Below, piece by piece: positions 26,218 through 34,502 of a DNA stretch of 64,000 nucleotides. Numbering within the stretch: position 1 is the first letter of the stretch; each line of letters opens with the position of its first letter. The position numbers were made by a program, and so were the translations under genes. The notes below the pieces were generated by a model, which saw nothing but the letters and a program-made list of their open reading frames with translations, made no database searches and was not told where the DNA came from. The DNA is from an uncultured Eubacteriales bacterium (GTDB taxonomy: Bacteria > Bacillota > Clostridia > Christensenellales > UBA1242): positions 77,367 through 141,366 of the forward strand of contig CARUPR010000004.1 in assembly GCA_949077035.1 (NCBI GenBank), read 5' to 3'.

Positions 26218-28779
26218 ATGAATCAATCGCTTCTTTTACTTGGTTTTTTTGATTGGGTTCTTTCGCTTCTCGATAATATTCCAAGAGCGATATATTTCTT
26301 TTTTGCTGCCTTCACAAGCGGTATTGATGCTCTTCAATGTCTGATTAGAAAACTTGCAGGTCTTGATGTTTATTGGACAGGTGGGACTCCTGGACTGGGC
26401 GGCGGCTCAGCTGGTGAAAAACCTATTTTTGGTCAGGACCCTCTCACAGAGTTTATTTATGGAACTTTGGGCATAGGTGATTCTGCGGTTGCTTACAAAG
26501 CTTTAAATACTGTTTTTATTTCACTTTCAATCTTTGCTTTGATTGTGCTTGCAATTACAACAATGGTTGCAATTATAAAGTCGCATTACAGCGAAGAATA
26601 TCAAAACACAAATCCTTGGAAATATATTTACACTGCAATAAAGTCAGTTCTTACATATGCAATTTTGCCGGTGGTTGTGGTTATTGGTCTTCAACTTTCA
26701 GGTCTTATCTTAAGGACTCTTGACAATATCACAGCAGGGACAAGTGCAGAAAAGATTATTGGAATTTATGGAAGCGATGTTGTGCAAAATAAATTTCAAG
26801 CGACTGAAATTGTTGGCTCTAATGGTAAAAAGTCCTATACACATTATGATTTCTTTGGTGCAGGTTCGCCAACCACCTCACAGACGTTTGGCGGAATGCT
26901 GTTTAATGCGGCGGCTTATTCTTCAAACCGAACTAGAAATACTCAAATTACAATTTCGCAAGCAGCAAAGACAGGCATTTTTGCTCAGCAAAGTGTTTTA
27001 AATGGTTTTAATTCTCAAGAGGAAAAGATAGAACACACTGCCTATCAGGTGGATTTTGCCTTTGCAAATAATATAAATTTGAAAGAACGTTTAAAAATAG
27101 GCGATTTGCAAGACTATTTTGAAGATGTTAGATACTTTAAATCTACCGATTTCTTGGGCGGATTTGGTGTTTTAGGTTTTATTAAATCTTTCTCAAAATT
27201 TAATGTGCCTTTGGTTTGGATGTTCTATGACCTGTGGCAGTTTAATTTTATTGTTGCCTTTGGTGGCGGTGCTTCTATTTTAGGGCTTATGCTTTCCATA
27301 ATTATAGGTCTTATGTCAAGACTTATAAAAGGTGCAGTTTTATTCCTGATGTATCCTCCAGTGCTTTCAATAGCACCACTTGATAATTTCAAAGCCTTTA
27401 AATCGTGGGGCGGCGAATTTATGAAGCAGATTTTGATGGCTTATGGTATGGTTGTGGGCTTCAATCTGCTTATGATTGTCCTTCCTCTAGTTCAGAATAT
27501 TTCATGGTTTGGACCTGGTATGGGTGTAATTGATGCACTTATAAACATGGTTATCATGATTGTTGGTCTGTTGATGACAAAAGATATCATTGCCCTTGCA
27601 AGTGGATTTGTGGGTGGCGGTGATGCGGTCAGCGAAGGTGACAAATATAAATCTCAAGTTGCAAGCACAGTGAAAACAGGTTTCAATGCTGCAGCAACAA
27701 TAGGAGCAGGCGCTGTAAGATTTGGCGCAGGAGCTATTGCAAGATTACCAGGTGCTGGTGTAAAGAAGTTTAATGAAATGCGTGACAAACGTGCACTTGA
27801 TGCTATGGAAGATAACAAAAATAGCATTAATAATTCTGACTTTGGCAAAAAATACAAGAATGCACAAGTTCTTGATAATCAAGTAGATGAATTGGTCAAC
27901 GCCGGCAAGATGAACAACTTTAAAAATTTGAAAGCTGGCAACGGAATGACGGAAGAAGAAAAGAAAGATATTGCAAGAGCTTCTAAGAAGACTTATAGAG
28001 ATGCACTAGATGCTGGAAAATCTAAAGATGAAGCTGAAAGTATGGCAAAAGCAGAAGTAGAAAAGAGATTGAAATCTAAAAAAGATGGAAATGGATTCTC
28101 AGTTTATAATGAACTTAAAAATAAACAAAAAGATAATATTTCTGAACTTCAAAAAGATAGCAGAGATGGCGGTCTCTTCATGAATAAGGAAGATAAAAAG
28201 GTTCAAAAACAAATCAAACAACTCAAACGTGCTGAAAATGTTAAAGAAAAAATTGCTAATGGTGAACTTAAGTACAAGAAAGACCAGTTTGGACACTATA
28301 GTAAGACTAATAGAACAGATGAAGAAAAGAGATTGTCGCATAGAGAAACTAGGACAGCTATTAATGGAAAAGTTGGTGGATTTGTTAAAGGCAAGTTTAA
28401 TGATTTCTTCGATGCGGGTAAGGCTGGCAAGTCTATGAGTGATGCCTTCATTAAGAGCATGGCAAATATGGGTAAAATGACAGGTCTTGACAAGACAATT
28501 GGTGGATTGAAAGACATCTTCAAGGATTCTATGACAATGACTACCAAGAAGTTTACTGGTGATAATCTTGCTAAAGAAAACGCTAGCAAGGCTAAAGCTA
28601 GTGCTGATAAACAAGCTGAGATTAGCACAGAAACTAATGCTCTTCTTAAGAAACTTATTACAAGCAATGATGAAGTTAAGAAAGCAAATAGTGCAAGCTT
28701 CCAGAATTTGGCAAGCATTATGAAGGAAAACAAGCCAAAAGAAAACAACAATGGCACAGCTCCAAAATCTAAAGATTAA
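26218..28779 (+). CDS. Large TrbL/VirB6-like polytopic membrane protein, orphan
   Basis: An 853-residue protein. ATG 26218 lies 7 bases after AAAGGAGGT, better than TTG at 26215. A TATAAT is seen at 26118. Residues 1-~490 contain six or more hydrophobic segments with Gly-rich loops (for example FGGGASILGLMLSIIIGLMS) of the kind seen in conjugative TrbL/VirB6 channel proteins. Residues ~490-853 are hydrophilic, Lys/Asn/Ala-rich and helical. Known: such proteins form the inner-membrane part of type IV secretion channels. No ATPase, coupling protein or relaxase is nearby, so the role is uncertain. The tail is markedly Lys-rich. Confidence 0.65.
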   Translation: MNQSLLLLGFFDWVLSLLDNIPRAIYFFFAAFTSGIDALQCLIRKLAGLDVYWTGGTPGLGGGSAGEKPIFGQDPLTEFIYGTLGIGDSAVAYKALNTVFISLSIFALIVLAITTMVAIIKSHYSEEYQNTNPWKYIYTAIKSVLTYAILPVVVVIGLQLSGLILRTLDNITAGTSAEKIIGIYGSDVVQNKFQATEIVGSNGKKSYTHYDFFGAGSPTTSQTFGGMLFNAAAYSSNRTRNTQITISQAAKTGIFAQQSVLNGFNSQEEKIEHTAYQVDFAFANNINLKERLKIGDLQDYFEDVRYFKSTDFLGGFGVLGFIKSFSKFNVPLVWMFYDLWQFNFIVAFGGGASILGLMLSIIIGLMSRLIKGAVLFLMYPPVLSIAPLDNFKAFKSWGGEFMKQILMAYGMVVGFNLLMIVLPLVQNISWFGPGMGVIDALINMVIMIVGLLMTKDIIALASGFVGGGDAVSEGDKYKSQVASTVKTGFNAAATIGAGAVRFGAGAIARLPGAGVKKFNEMRDKRALDAMEDNKNSINNSDFGKKYKNAQVLDNQVDELVNAGKMNNFKNLKAGNGMTEEEKKDIARASKKTYRDALDAGKSKDEAESMAKAEVEKRLKSKKDGNGFSVYNELKNKQKDNISELQKDSRDGGLFMNKEDKKVQKQIKQLKRAENVKEKIANGELKYKKDQFGHYSKTNRTDEEKRLSHRETRTAINGKVGGFVKGKFNDFFDAGKAGKSMSDAFIKSMANMGKMTGLDKTIGGLKDIFKDSMTMTTKKFTGDNLAKENASKAKASADKQAEISTETNALLKKLITSNDEVKKANSASFQNLASIMKENKPKENNNGTAPKSKD

Positions 28780-28818
28780 TTCTAAAGATTAGCTGTTTCA
28801 AGGTTTGATGCTAAAAAG

Positions 28819-28850
28819 AAAACACATTGAAATTTCAATGTGTTTTTTTT
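28819..28850. terminator. Bidirectional terminator between convergent genes
   Basis: AAAACACATTGA / TCAATGTGTTTT, a near-perfect palindrome with A and T runs on both sides, between the TrbL-like gene and the DUF1848 gene. Confidence 0.8.
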
Positions 28851-28875
28851 GATGAAATGTAATCTAAAATGAATT

Positions 28876-29814
28876 TTATTTATATTCAAACTCTAGTTCG
28901 GTTTTTCTTTCATAAATCTCTCCGGCAAGAGTATCATACATACTTTTCTGTGAACTTTTGCGTGCGTAACAATAATTACAGCCATGTCTGCAAGTGTCAT
29001 ATCTTCCGATATCAATTGATGGCATACAACCACAATTTTTGCGTTGTCCGTCAATCTTGTTATTTTTGCGCTTTGCATTAATGTTTTTATCTTTATACTT
29101 ATTAGATAACAACTCTTCAAAAATATCTCCATCAACGCATTTGCTTGGCACAATCCCAAATTTAGACCAATCACCACTTTCTGCACATGCCTCAATTTGA
29201 ATGTTATTCTCTCTTGCAATTTTTGAAAATGACGAAAGCAAATCATTCTTTTGTGTGAGATTTGGCGCCCAAACGGTTTTTGAACAACCTTTATAGCTTT
29301 CAATCACAAAACTGATTTTACAATGTTTTGTATAACCTTTAAGTGCCTTGCAAAGTTTTTCAAATTCTCTCTTGTGCCAATCCACATCAATCCCGTTTGA
29401 CAAAAGGATTGGGTCATATCTCCAAATAACAGGGCAATGTTTCGACAATTCTTTGAAAGTTTTAATTCGTTCTTCTAGTGATGGTAAGTTTGTTTCAATA
29501 TTTCTAGGATAAGCGTTTAATGTATAAAGAAAATAGTATATTAAATCTCCCAATTCATTTAGTCTCGATAACATAGGCTTTGGGTTTTTTGTCCAAAAGA
29601 CAATGCCTTCTATATTTCCTTGCATCTCAATTTTCTTATTATCTAACAAATTTGTTTCAATGTTTTTTATCTTGACAGGCTCGAGTTTTATTTTTGCAAT
29701 CTTAGAAGGATTAATTGGATTTGGAACTAACACAAAACCGTCTTTCAACCTATCGAAAAACCAATCTGAATAAAATGCAGGGATATCTGTCCGTCTCGAA
29801 ACACTTAAAATCAT
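28876..29814 (-). CDS. DUF1848 family protein with Cys cluster
   Basis: A 312-residue protein starting MILSVSRRTDIPAFYSDWFF, a DUF1848 hallmark, with VFWTKNPKPM and WRYDPI further on. The C-terminal part holds CGCMPSIDIGRYDTCRHGC followed by NYCYA; these clustered cysteines could bind an iron-sulfur cluster. Known: DUF1848 proteins are related to radical-SAM TIM barrels; the reaction is unknown. Three bases separate it from the upstream methyltransferase-like gene, so they form an operon and probably act on one substrate. Confidence 0.85.
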   Translation of the reverse strand: MILSVSRRTDIPAFYSDWFFDRLKDGFVLVPNPINPSKIAKIKLEPVKIKNIETNLLDNKKIEMQGNIEGIVFWTKNPKPMLSRLNELGDLIYYFLYTLNAYPRNIETNLPSLEERIKTFKELSKHCPVIWRYDPILLSNGIDVDWHKREFEKLCKALKGYTKHCKISFVIESYKGCSKTVWAPNLTQKNDLLSSFSKIARENNIQIEACAESGDWSKFGIVPSKCVDGDIFEELLSNKYKDKNINAKRKNNKIDGQRKNCGCMPSIDIGRYDTCRHGCNYCYARKSSQKSMYDTLAGEIYERKTELEFEYK

Positions 29815-29817
29815 TAT

Positions 29818-30471
29818 TTATCTTTCTCCGCAAATAATAATACCATTTCCATCTAAAATTTCAAAGCGTTTAAACTTAAAATTACCACGAAGTTGATTTA
29901 ATAGTCTATTTAAAAAATCTTGCTCTTCTTTTGGCATATGAAAATTGCTGTTTATAGTATAATCGCAAACAATATAAAAATTCTTTTTGTCTTGCAACGC
30001 ATTTACAAGTTCTTTTTCTAAATCTGTGTTATTTAAAATCGTAAATAAAGAATTGAAAAAACAAAGCACCGCGTTTTCTTTTGTAGCAGTAAGTAAAAAC
30101 AGCCCTTCATCATACTTGATTGTTTTTGGCAACTGAGGCTCAAAACATTTGTAATTTTCAGTTTTCTTAATAGCCCAATCACATTCATCAATACCATAAT
30201 ATTTCATATTTCTGCCAAAAACTTCTTTCGCTCCAATGTAATCTAACCCCAATCCGCAACTAAACGAAAATATGTTTGGTTCTGCTTCTCCAATAATCTT
30301 TTTAAATTCAACAAAACTTTCTTTGTTCTTTTCATAATTCCTTTCCGCATATTCTTTTAGATAGTTTACATTTGCACATAAATTCTCATAATCTAAATGT
30401 CCTTTACAATTCTTTTTGCAATTTTTACATTTAGGGAATTTATAACCTTCCCATATTTTTTTAATTTGCAT
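29818..30471 (-). CDS. Putative SAM-dependent methyltransferase-like protein with N-terminal Cys motif
   Basis: A 217-residue protein after AAAGGAG. N-terminal CKNCKKNC suggests a metal site. FSFSCGLGLDYIGAKEVFG with a later YYGIDECDWA looks like the glycine loop and acidic end of strand 2 of a class I methyltransferase. The C-terminal part ends in GNGIIICGER. No named family recognised, and the methyltransferase reading is tentative. It is the first gene of the operon with the DUF1848 protein. Confidence 0.6.
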   Translation of the reverse strand: MQIKKIWEGYKFPKCKNCKKNCKGHLDYENLCANVNYLKEYAERNYEKNKESFVEFKKIIGEAEPNIFSFSCGLGLDYIGAKEVFGRNMKYYGIDECDWAIKKTENYKCFEPQLPKTIKYDEGLFLLTATKENAVLCFFNSLFTILNNTDLEKELVNALQDKKNFYIVCDYTINSNFHMPKEEQDFLNRLLNQLRGNFKFKRFEILDGNGIIICGER

Positions 30472-30659
30472 ATTAAAACTCCTTTAAGCTAATAAAAATT
30501 TAAAAGTTTAGTTTTTTAAATCTGCTAAAAGTTTTAACATAGAAATATCATCAATTTCAAGATTGACTGACAAATTTTAAAAGATAAGAAGAAAAATGAA
30601 ATATTTGTTACAAAAAAAGAGATTGAATATTGAAAAAAATCTAAGTAGGGGAGCGAAAA

Positions 30660-30690
30660 CAAAAAAACATGGCTTAGCCATGTCCTTTTT
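30660..30690 (-). terminator. Terminator downstream of tRNA-Val
   Basis: ACATGGC / GCCATGT stem with a 3-base loop, A and T runs on both sides; on the minus strand it lies just beyond the tRNA 3' end. Confidence 0.75.
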
Positions 30691-30692
30691 TT

Positions 30693-30768
30693 TGGTGGAA
30701 GTTATAGGGCTCGAACCTATGACCCTCTGCTTGTAAGGCAGATGCTCTCCCAGCTGAGCTAAACTTCC
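30693..30768 (-). tRNA. tRNA-Val (anticodon TAC)
   Basis: On the minus strand: acceptor GGAAGTT pairs with AACTTCC, D arm GCTCAGCTGGGAGAGC, anticodon loop CTTACAA with anticodon TAC, T arm with GGTTCGAGCCC, encoded CCA. 76 bases. Confidence 0.95.
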
Positions 30769-31090
30769 ATTGCCTTATTACTATATCAAACTTTAATCTA
30801 TTTGTCAACTATTTTTTTAAAAAATTTCAAAATTTTTATTGTTTTATTTATTTGATTTTTTATAGCATAAATTTTAATCAGTGGAAATAAAAAAATAAAG
30901 ATTAAAACAATACAATGTTTATTACATTAGCCATGTCACCAGTCAGATTTTTTGTGTTTAATATTTCTGGGTTTATTTAGATTTAAATTTTTTATTTGCA
31001 TTTTAAAATTTTATTTAAATCTTAGTTTTTTTTCAGTTGTTTTTCTTTGTTGACAATATTAAAAAAAGGCGGTGCAATACCGACCATTTT
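30769..31090. other. Gene-free AT-rich gap upstream of tRNA-Val
   Basis: No reading frame with a ribosome site and no strong hairpin seen. It should contain the tRNA-Val promoter on the minus strand. Long A/T runs dominate until the 41-bp repeats begin. Confidence 0.6.
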
Positions 31091-31213
31091 TTAGGAAGGC
31101 AAGATAGGCACGGGCGAAGAGAGTGCTTTCTTTAGGAAGGCAAGATAGGCACGAGCGAAGAGAGTGCTTTCTTTAGGAACGCAAGATAGGCACGAGCGAA
31201 GAGAGTGCTTTCT
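31091..31213. repeat. Three tandem 41-bp repeats
   Basis: Units start at 31091, 31132 and 31173 and differ at only two or so positions. Each contains GGCACGAGCGAAGAGAGTGC, whose ends GGCAC and GTGCT can pair to a small hairpin. The unit is more GC-rich than its surroundings and ends 15 bases from the stop of the minus-strand gene. There are no spacers, so this is not a CRISPR array. Function unknown. Confidence 0.85.
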
Positions 31214-31227
31214 TATATTTATTATCT

Positions 31228-31608
31228 TTACAATTCTATTTCGTCACTATAATTTTCTTGGTAAGAAGTTTCAGTGAATTTATAAGCTGATTTTAAATAT
31301 GCAGATTGAATCATATCAAAAAGTTCTTTGTTGTTATCCTTTCCTTGTTTACTGATTATGTTTAATGCTTCAAGGGTGATAAATCTTTCCAGCTTTAAAA
31401 TTTCAGTCTGTTTATTTTGCAGTTTTAATAATTCAGTTAAGTTTGATATTTTAAAATATTTTCCGATATGTATTTCATCATAATGTTTTTTAGCAATAAA
31501 ATTAGAAAATGCGATTGCCAAAGTAGGGTCATTATTTTCTGCTTTTTCAATCCAACTTTTATTTTTGAAATATTTTTTTAGTAAGGTTTTAGTTTTATTG
31601 CTATACAT
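31228..31608 (-). CDS. Hypothetical protein
   Basis: A 126-residue, Lys-rich, mainly helical protein. The start is well set by GGAGGGAAAA just before ATG. No signal peptide, membrane segment or motif that I recognise. The 41-bp repeats lie directly behind its stop and could affect transcript end formation. It lies downstream of mscL in the same orientation but behind a terminator, so it is probably transcribed alone. Confidence 0.65.
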   Translation of the reverse strand: MYSNKTKTLLKKYFKNKSWIEKAENNDPTLAIAFSNFIAKKHYDEIHIGKYFKISNLTELLKLQNKQTEILKLERFITLEALNIISKQGKDNNKELFDMIQSAYLKSAYKFTETSYQENYSDEIEL

Positions 31609-31725
31609 TTTTCCCTCCGAGAATTTTAAATAATTTTTAACTTATAATTATTATATACCACTATTTAAACAAAGTCAATACCGATTATGACTAATCAAAT
31701 TTTGTTTTTATTATCATTTTTAAAA

Positions 31726-31757
31726 TAAAAAACCACCTAGGTGTAGGTGATTTTTTA
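31726..31757. terminator. Terminator downstream of mscL
   Basis: CACCTA / TAGGTG stem with a 4-base loop, flanked by A and T runs, working on either strand; it lies between mscL and the hypothetical gene. Confidence 0.7.
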
Positions 31758-31814
31758 GTCAGATTTTGGTTGTCATTCACGCAGATTAGATTTGCACAAA
31801 TTTTATATGGCTTA

Positions 31815-32471
31815 TCATTCCTTAGTGGTTTTTTCTTGTGACATTTGCAAGCGAAGTTCTTTATTTTCTTTTAAGAGGTCTCTAATTTCTTTTAAGAGAT
31901 ATTCTGTTGAGTTTTTCATTTTCTCTTCTTCTTCAGCTTTTGCTTTTTCTTCAGCCTCAGCTTTTGCCCTTTCTTCTTCCTGTTTTTTGCCTTCAAGGTA
32001 GAGAGCAACAGCTTCTTTATCTTTTTTGTTTATGCCAAGGGTTTTAAGTTCTTGCTTTTGCTCTTTAGTGAGTTTTCCTTGTTTTGCCTTATCGCTTGCA
32101 TTCTTAAGAAGAGCTGAGCTTTTCATAACTGCCTTTAAGATTAAAAACAGAACAAAAGCAATAAGTAAGAAGTCAATAATTGCGGTTATGAATGAGCCCC
32201 AATCGATATAGATACTTTTGCTAAAGTCAACTACATTTGTGGCAAGGCCTGTTGTTGGGTCAACCTGATAAACCTTTTTCAAAAAGGTATAAGCTGAATC
32301 GAGGCCGCTTCCGCCCAGTGCCAACAGCCAATTTATTACCGGCATGATAATCTTGTCTGTGAGAGCTTTGACAATTGTGCTGAAAGCACCACCAATGATA
32401 ACACCAACTGCCATATCAATGATATTGCCTCTGCTGATAAAAGCTTTAAAATCTTTAAAAAACTTTTTCAT
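31815..32471 (-). CDS. mscL: Large-conductance mechanosensitive channel MscL with long coiled-coil tail
   Basis: A 218-residue protein. The start is fixed by AAAGGAGG before ATG and by the family N-terminus MKKFFKDFKAFISRGNIIDM, then AVGVIIGGAFSTIVKAL (first helix). A second membrane helix follows near 85-110. Known: a pentameric pore opened by membrane tension in hypo-osmotic shock. Usual length is 120-150 residues; the C-terminal extension here (~125-218) is a highly charged Glu/Lys/Ala helix (KAEAEEKAKAEEEEK) likely to form an extended cytoplasmic bundle. Monocistronic. Confidence 0.93.
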   Translation of the reverse strand: MKKFFKDFKAFISRGNIIDMAVGVIIGGAFSTIVKALTDKIIMPVINWLLALGGSGLDSAYTFLKKVYQVDPTTGLATNVVDFSKSIYIDWGSFITAIIDFLLIAFVLFLILKAVMKSSALLKNASDKAKQGKLTKEQKQELKTLGINKKDKEAVALYLEGKKQEEERAKAEAEEKAKAEEEEKMKNSTEYLLKEIRDLLKENKELRLQMSQEKTTKE

Positions 32472-32612
32472 TATTTGATTTTCCTCCTTTGATATTTGAT
32501 AATCTATTGTATAACAGAATTTAATAAAAATCAATAAAAAATTAAAGTTTGTCACTGTAAATTTTTTATTAATATAATGTTATGGAGGGAGTGACAAAAA
32601 GAGGAGAAAATT

Positions 32613-32753
32613 ATGCCTTGCAATTTAAATTTTAATCAGTGCTTTACTGGAAGAAATTATCCAGAGCCTATTTTTACTTGTAGAAATATTTTTATTTCAC
32701 TTTTCAACAATGCTTCGCCAAACATTATTGTTTTGCCTGATTTATCATTATAG
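32613..32753 (+). CDS. Possible small protein of 46 residues
   Basis: ATG at 32613 follows AGAGGAGAAAA at good spacing and the frame runs 46 codons to TAG. It begins MPCNLNFNQCFTGRNYPEP and has three Cys. No family recognised. It lies between the divergent mscL start and the GC-rich palindrome. Real expression cannot be judged from the sequence alone. Confidence 0.4.
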   Translation: MPCNLNFNQCFTGRNYPEPIFTCRNIFISLFNNASPNIIVLPDLSL

Positions 32754-32794
32754 ATTTTTTAGGAATTTTCATTTTGATTGGTGAATTTGTGGGA

Positions 32795-32902
32795 TGGGCG
32801 GAAAAGCCATATAAAAACGCAGTTTTTATAGGCACCCGTGCTTGTAAGCGCGGGTGGGCGCGCCCGCCTGCGTCCCGCAGGGGCGGCTGGCTTTTCCGCC
32901 CA
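32795..32902. other. GC-rich 108-bp palindromic element with cloverleaf-like fold
   Basis: A perfect 15-bp outer stem (TGGGCGGAAAAGCCA at 32795 and TGGCTTTTCCGCCCA at 32888) encloses three hairpins: TATAAAAAC / GTTTTTATA with 3-base loop, CACCCGTGC / GCGCGGGTG (32833-32856), and CCGCCTGCG against CGCAGGGGCGG with a bulge. The composition differs sharply from the AT-rich neighbourhood. It has no anticodon-arm likeness and no T run. It could be a dispersed palindromic repeat (REP or MITE type) or a structured RNA. Confidence 0.7.
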
Positions 32903-33110
32903 TACACTCAAATTCAGCTTTCTTTAAAAAACAAAAAACAGCTTCAAAATTTGCAATTTCAATCTGATAAAATATTTTATAATTAAACCAGCTTTCTATT
33001 TTTCCTACAAAATAAACAAAAAAGTGCATTTTTTCCTTTTTGTTTGCATAAAATAAAAATAGACAAGCTAAAAAAACTCGACAAAGTTATAAAATATTTA
33101 TCAAAAAAGT

Positions 33111-33140
33111 TTGTGTGTTTTAAAGATTTTGGTATATACT
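33111..33140 (+). promoter_or_regulatory. Promoter of the yqzL-like gene and recO
   Basis: TTGTGT, 18-base spacer, TATACT, 25 bases before the first start codon. Confidence 0.45.
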
Positions 33141-33165
33141 ATATTTACAAGGGAGGGACAAAATC

Positions 33166-33324
33166 ATGGAGGCAAATTTAGTTACAGCAAAAGAAAATAT
33201 GCTTGAATGGTGGGATATCTTCAGTATGACAGGTGATATTGAGGATGCACGTGGTCTTATAGAGGCCTCAAATATATATGATTTGCTTCTCGCAGCTGAA
33301 GAGGAAGGAGAATTAGAATTATAA
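33166..33324 (+). CDS. YqzL-like small protein upstream of recO
   Basis: A 52-residue protein; GGGAGGGA before ATG. The segment WWDIFSMTGDIEDARGL matches the W..F..TG.IE pattern of the small YqzL family, whose gene lies beside recO in Bacillus. Function of the family is unknown. Three bases separate its stop from recO, so the two are one operon. The C-terminus is acidic (EEEGELEL). Confidence 0.65.
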   Translation: MEANLVTAKENMLEWWDIFSMTGDIEDARGLIEASNIYDLLLAAEEEGELEL

Positions 33325-33327
33325 GAT

Positions 33328-34035
33328 ATGGCAATTACAAAAGTTAAAGCAATTGTTCTAGGCGGAGTAAATATAAAAGAAAAGGACAAGCTTATCACTT
33401 TGTTTTCTTTAGAAAAGGGCAAAATCGCCATTTCAATGAAAGGTGTCAGGGGTGATAAAGCAAAACTTAAGTCAGCAAAGGAAATTTTTACCTTTGGAGA
33501 ATATTGTATTGAAGAAGGAAAAATAAATATAATCACAGCTGTTGATATCATTGATAATTTCTATGATTTGTCAAAGGATATAGATAAATACTATGAGGGA
33601 TGTGCAATTTTAGATATTGTAAATAAAATTTCAATTAATCAGTCAAACCCAGCTCTATTTATTGAGTTGATAAAAGCACTTAAAACACTATGTTATGAAA
33701 ATGTCAGAAAATATTATGTTTTTGATAAATTCATGCTTTCTATTTTAAAGAATATGGGTTATGGTTTTCTGTCAGATAAATGCTCTTCTTGTGGCACAAA
33801 TTTAGAACATAAATTTTTTAATTATGATGTGGGTGAAATAGTATGTGCAAGATGCCAAAACTCTCTGTGTGAAAAGTTGTCTGATGCGACTTTTAGCGCA
33901 ATGAAAATGCTCGATAATATAGATTATGAAAAGCTTTCCACTGTTAGACTTGGTGGAATGGGAGAGGTGCAAACATACAACATTTTGACAAAAAATTTTC
34001 TATTCAGAACTGGCCAGAATTTGATTAATTTTTAA
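33328..34035 (+). CDS. recO: DNA repair protein RecO
   Basis: A 235-residue protein of normal length. N-terminal OB-fold region (VKAIVLGGVNIKEKDKLITLFS, split here as a motif at 6-27), a helical middle, and a zinc-binding pair CSSC...CARC in the C-terminal third. Known: RecO acts with RecR to load RecA onto SSB-coated single-stranded DNA during recombinational repair. It directly follows the YqzL-like gene and is closed by a terminator. Confidence 0.93.
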   Translation: MAITKVKAIVLGGVNIKEKDKLITLFSLEKGKIAISMKGVRGDKAKLKSAKEIFTFGEYCIEEGKINIITAVDIIDNFYDLSKDIDKYYEGCAILDIVNKISINQSNPALFIELIKALKTLCYENVRKYYVFDKFMLSILKNMGYGFLSDKCSSCGTNLEHKFFNYDVGEIVCARCQNSLCEKLSDATFSAMKMLDNIDYEKLSTVRLGGMGEVQTYNILTKNFLFRTGQNLINF

Positions 34036-34038
34036 ACC

Positions 34039-34065
34039 AAGGTGTAATTTTATTGCACCTTTTTT
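34039..34065 (+). terminator. Rho-independent terminator of recO
   Basis: AAGGTG / CACCTT stem, 11-base loop that can pair further, then six T. Confidence 0.7.
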
Positions 34066-34124
34066 GTTTATTAAAATTAATTGACTAGAAATTTATCTTT
34101 TGATATAATAATTTAGGAGATTTT

Positions 34125-34472
34125 ATGACATTCACACACCAGCTTAATTTACAGCCTCAATATTTTGACCTGATTGAAAAGGGAATAAAAGTATATGAAG
34201 GCAGATTGAATGATGAAAAAAGAAAGTTGTTTATGATTGGTGACCAAGTTATCTTTTTTAGACAACCAGAAAGAGAAAGGACTATAAAAGCAAAAATTGT
34301 CAATAAGTTTTTATTTAAGGATTTTGATGAAATGGCGTCAAAGCTGGAAAAATCAAAGCTAGGTTTTGCTGACTTTTCAAAACAAGAGATGATTGATGTT
34401 TATCATTCAATTTATCCAAAAGCTAAAGTTGAAAAATATGGCGTTGTTGTGTTTGAAATTAAATTAATTTAA
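34125..34472 (+). CDS. ASCH/PUA-like domain protein
   Basis: A 115-residue protein with the small ASCH fold pattern: HQLNLQPQYFDLIEKGIKVYEGR at the start, a basic KRKLFMIGDQVIFF strand, and closing KYGVVVFEIKL. Known: ASCH domains resemble PUA RNA-binding domains and occur in proteins acting on RNA or modified nucleosides (for example the acetylcytidine amidohydrolase YqfB). The exact substrate is not readable. AGGAG before ATG; 30 bases before the HAD gene, so possibly one transcript with it. Confidence 0.75.
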   Translation: MTFTHQLNLQPQYFDLIEKGIKVYEGRLNDEKRKLFMIGDQVIFFRQPERERTIKAKIVNKFLFKDFDEMASKLEKSKLGFADFSKQEMIDVYHSIYPKAKVEKYGVVVFEIKLI

Positions 34473-34502
34473 CCAAATTTACAAAAAAATAAAGGAAGAA
34501 AG

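Noticed and set aside
26218..28779. Mycoplasma-type genome, suggested by the ICE-like membrane protein and high AT
   Set aside because: TGA is used as a stop, sporulation genes are present, and Trp is encoded by TGG.
31091..31213. CRISPR array
   Set aside because: The three units are directly adjacent, without unique spacers, and no cas gene is near.
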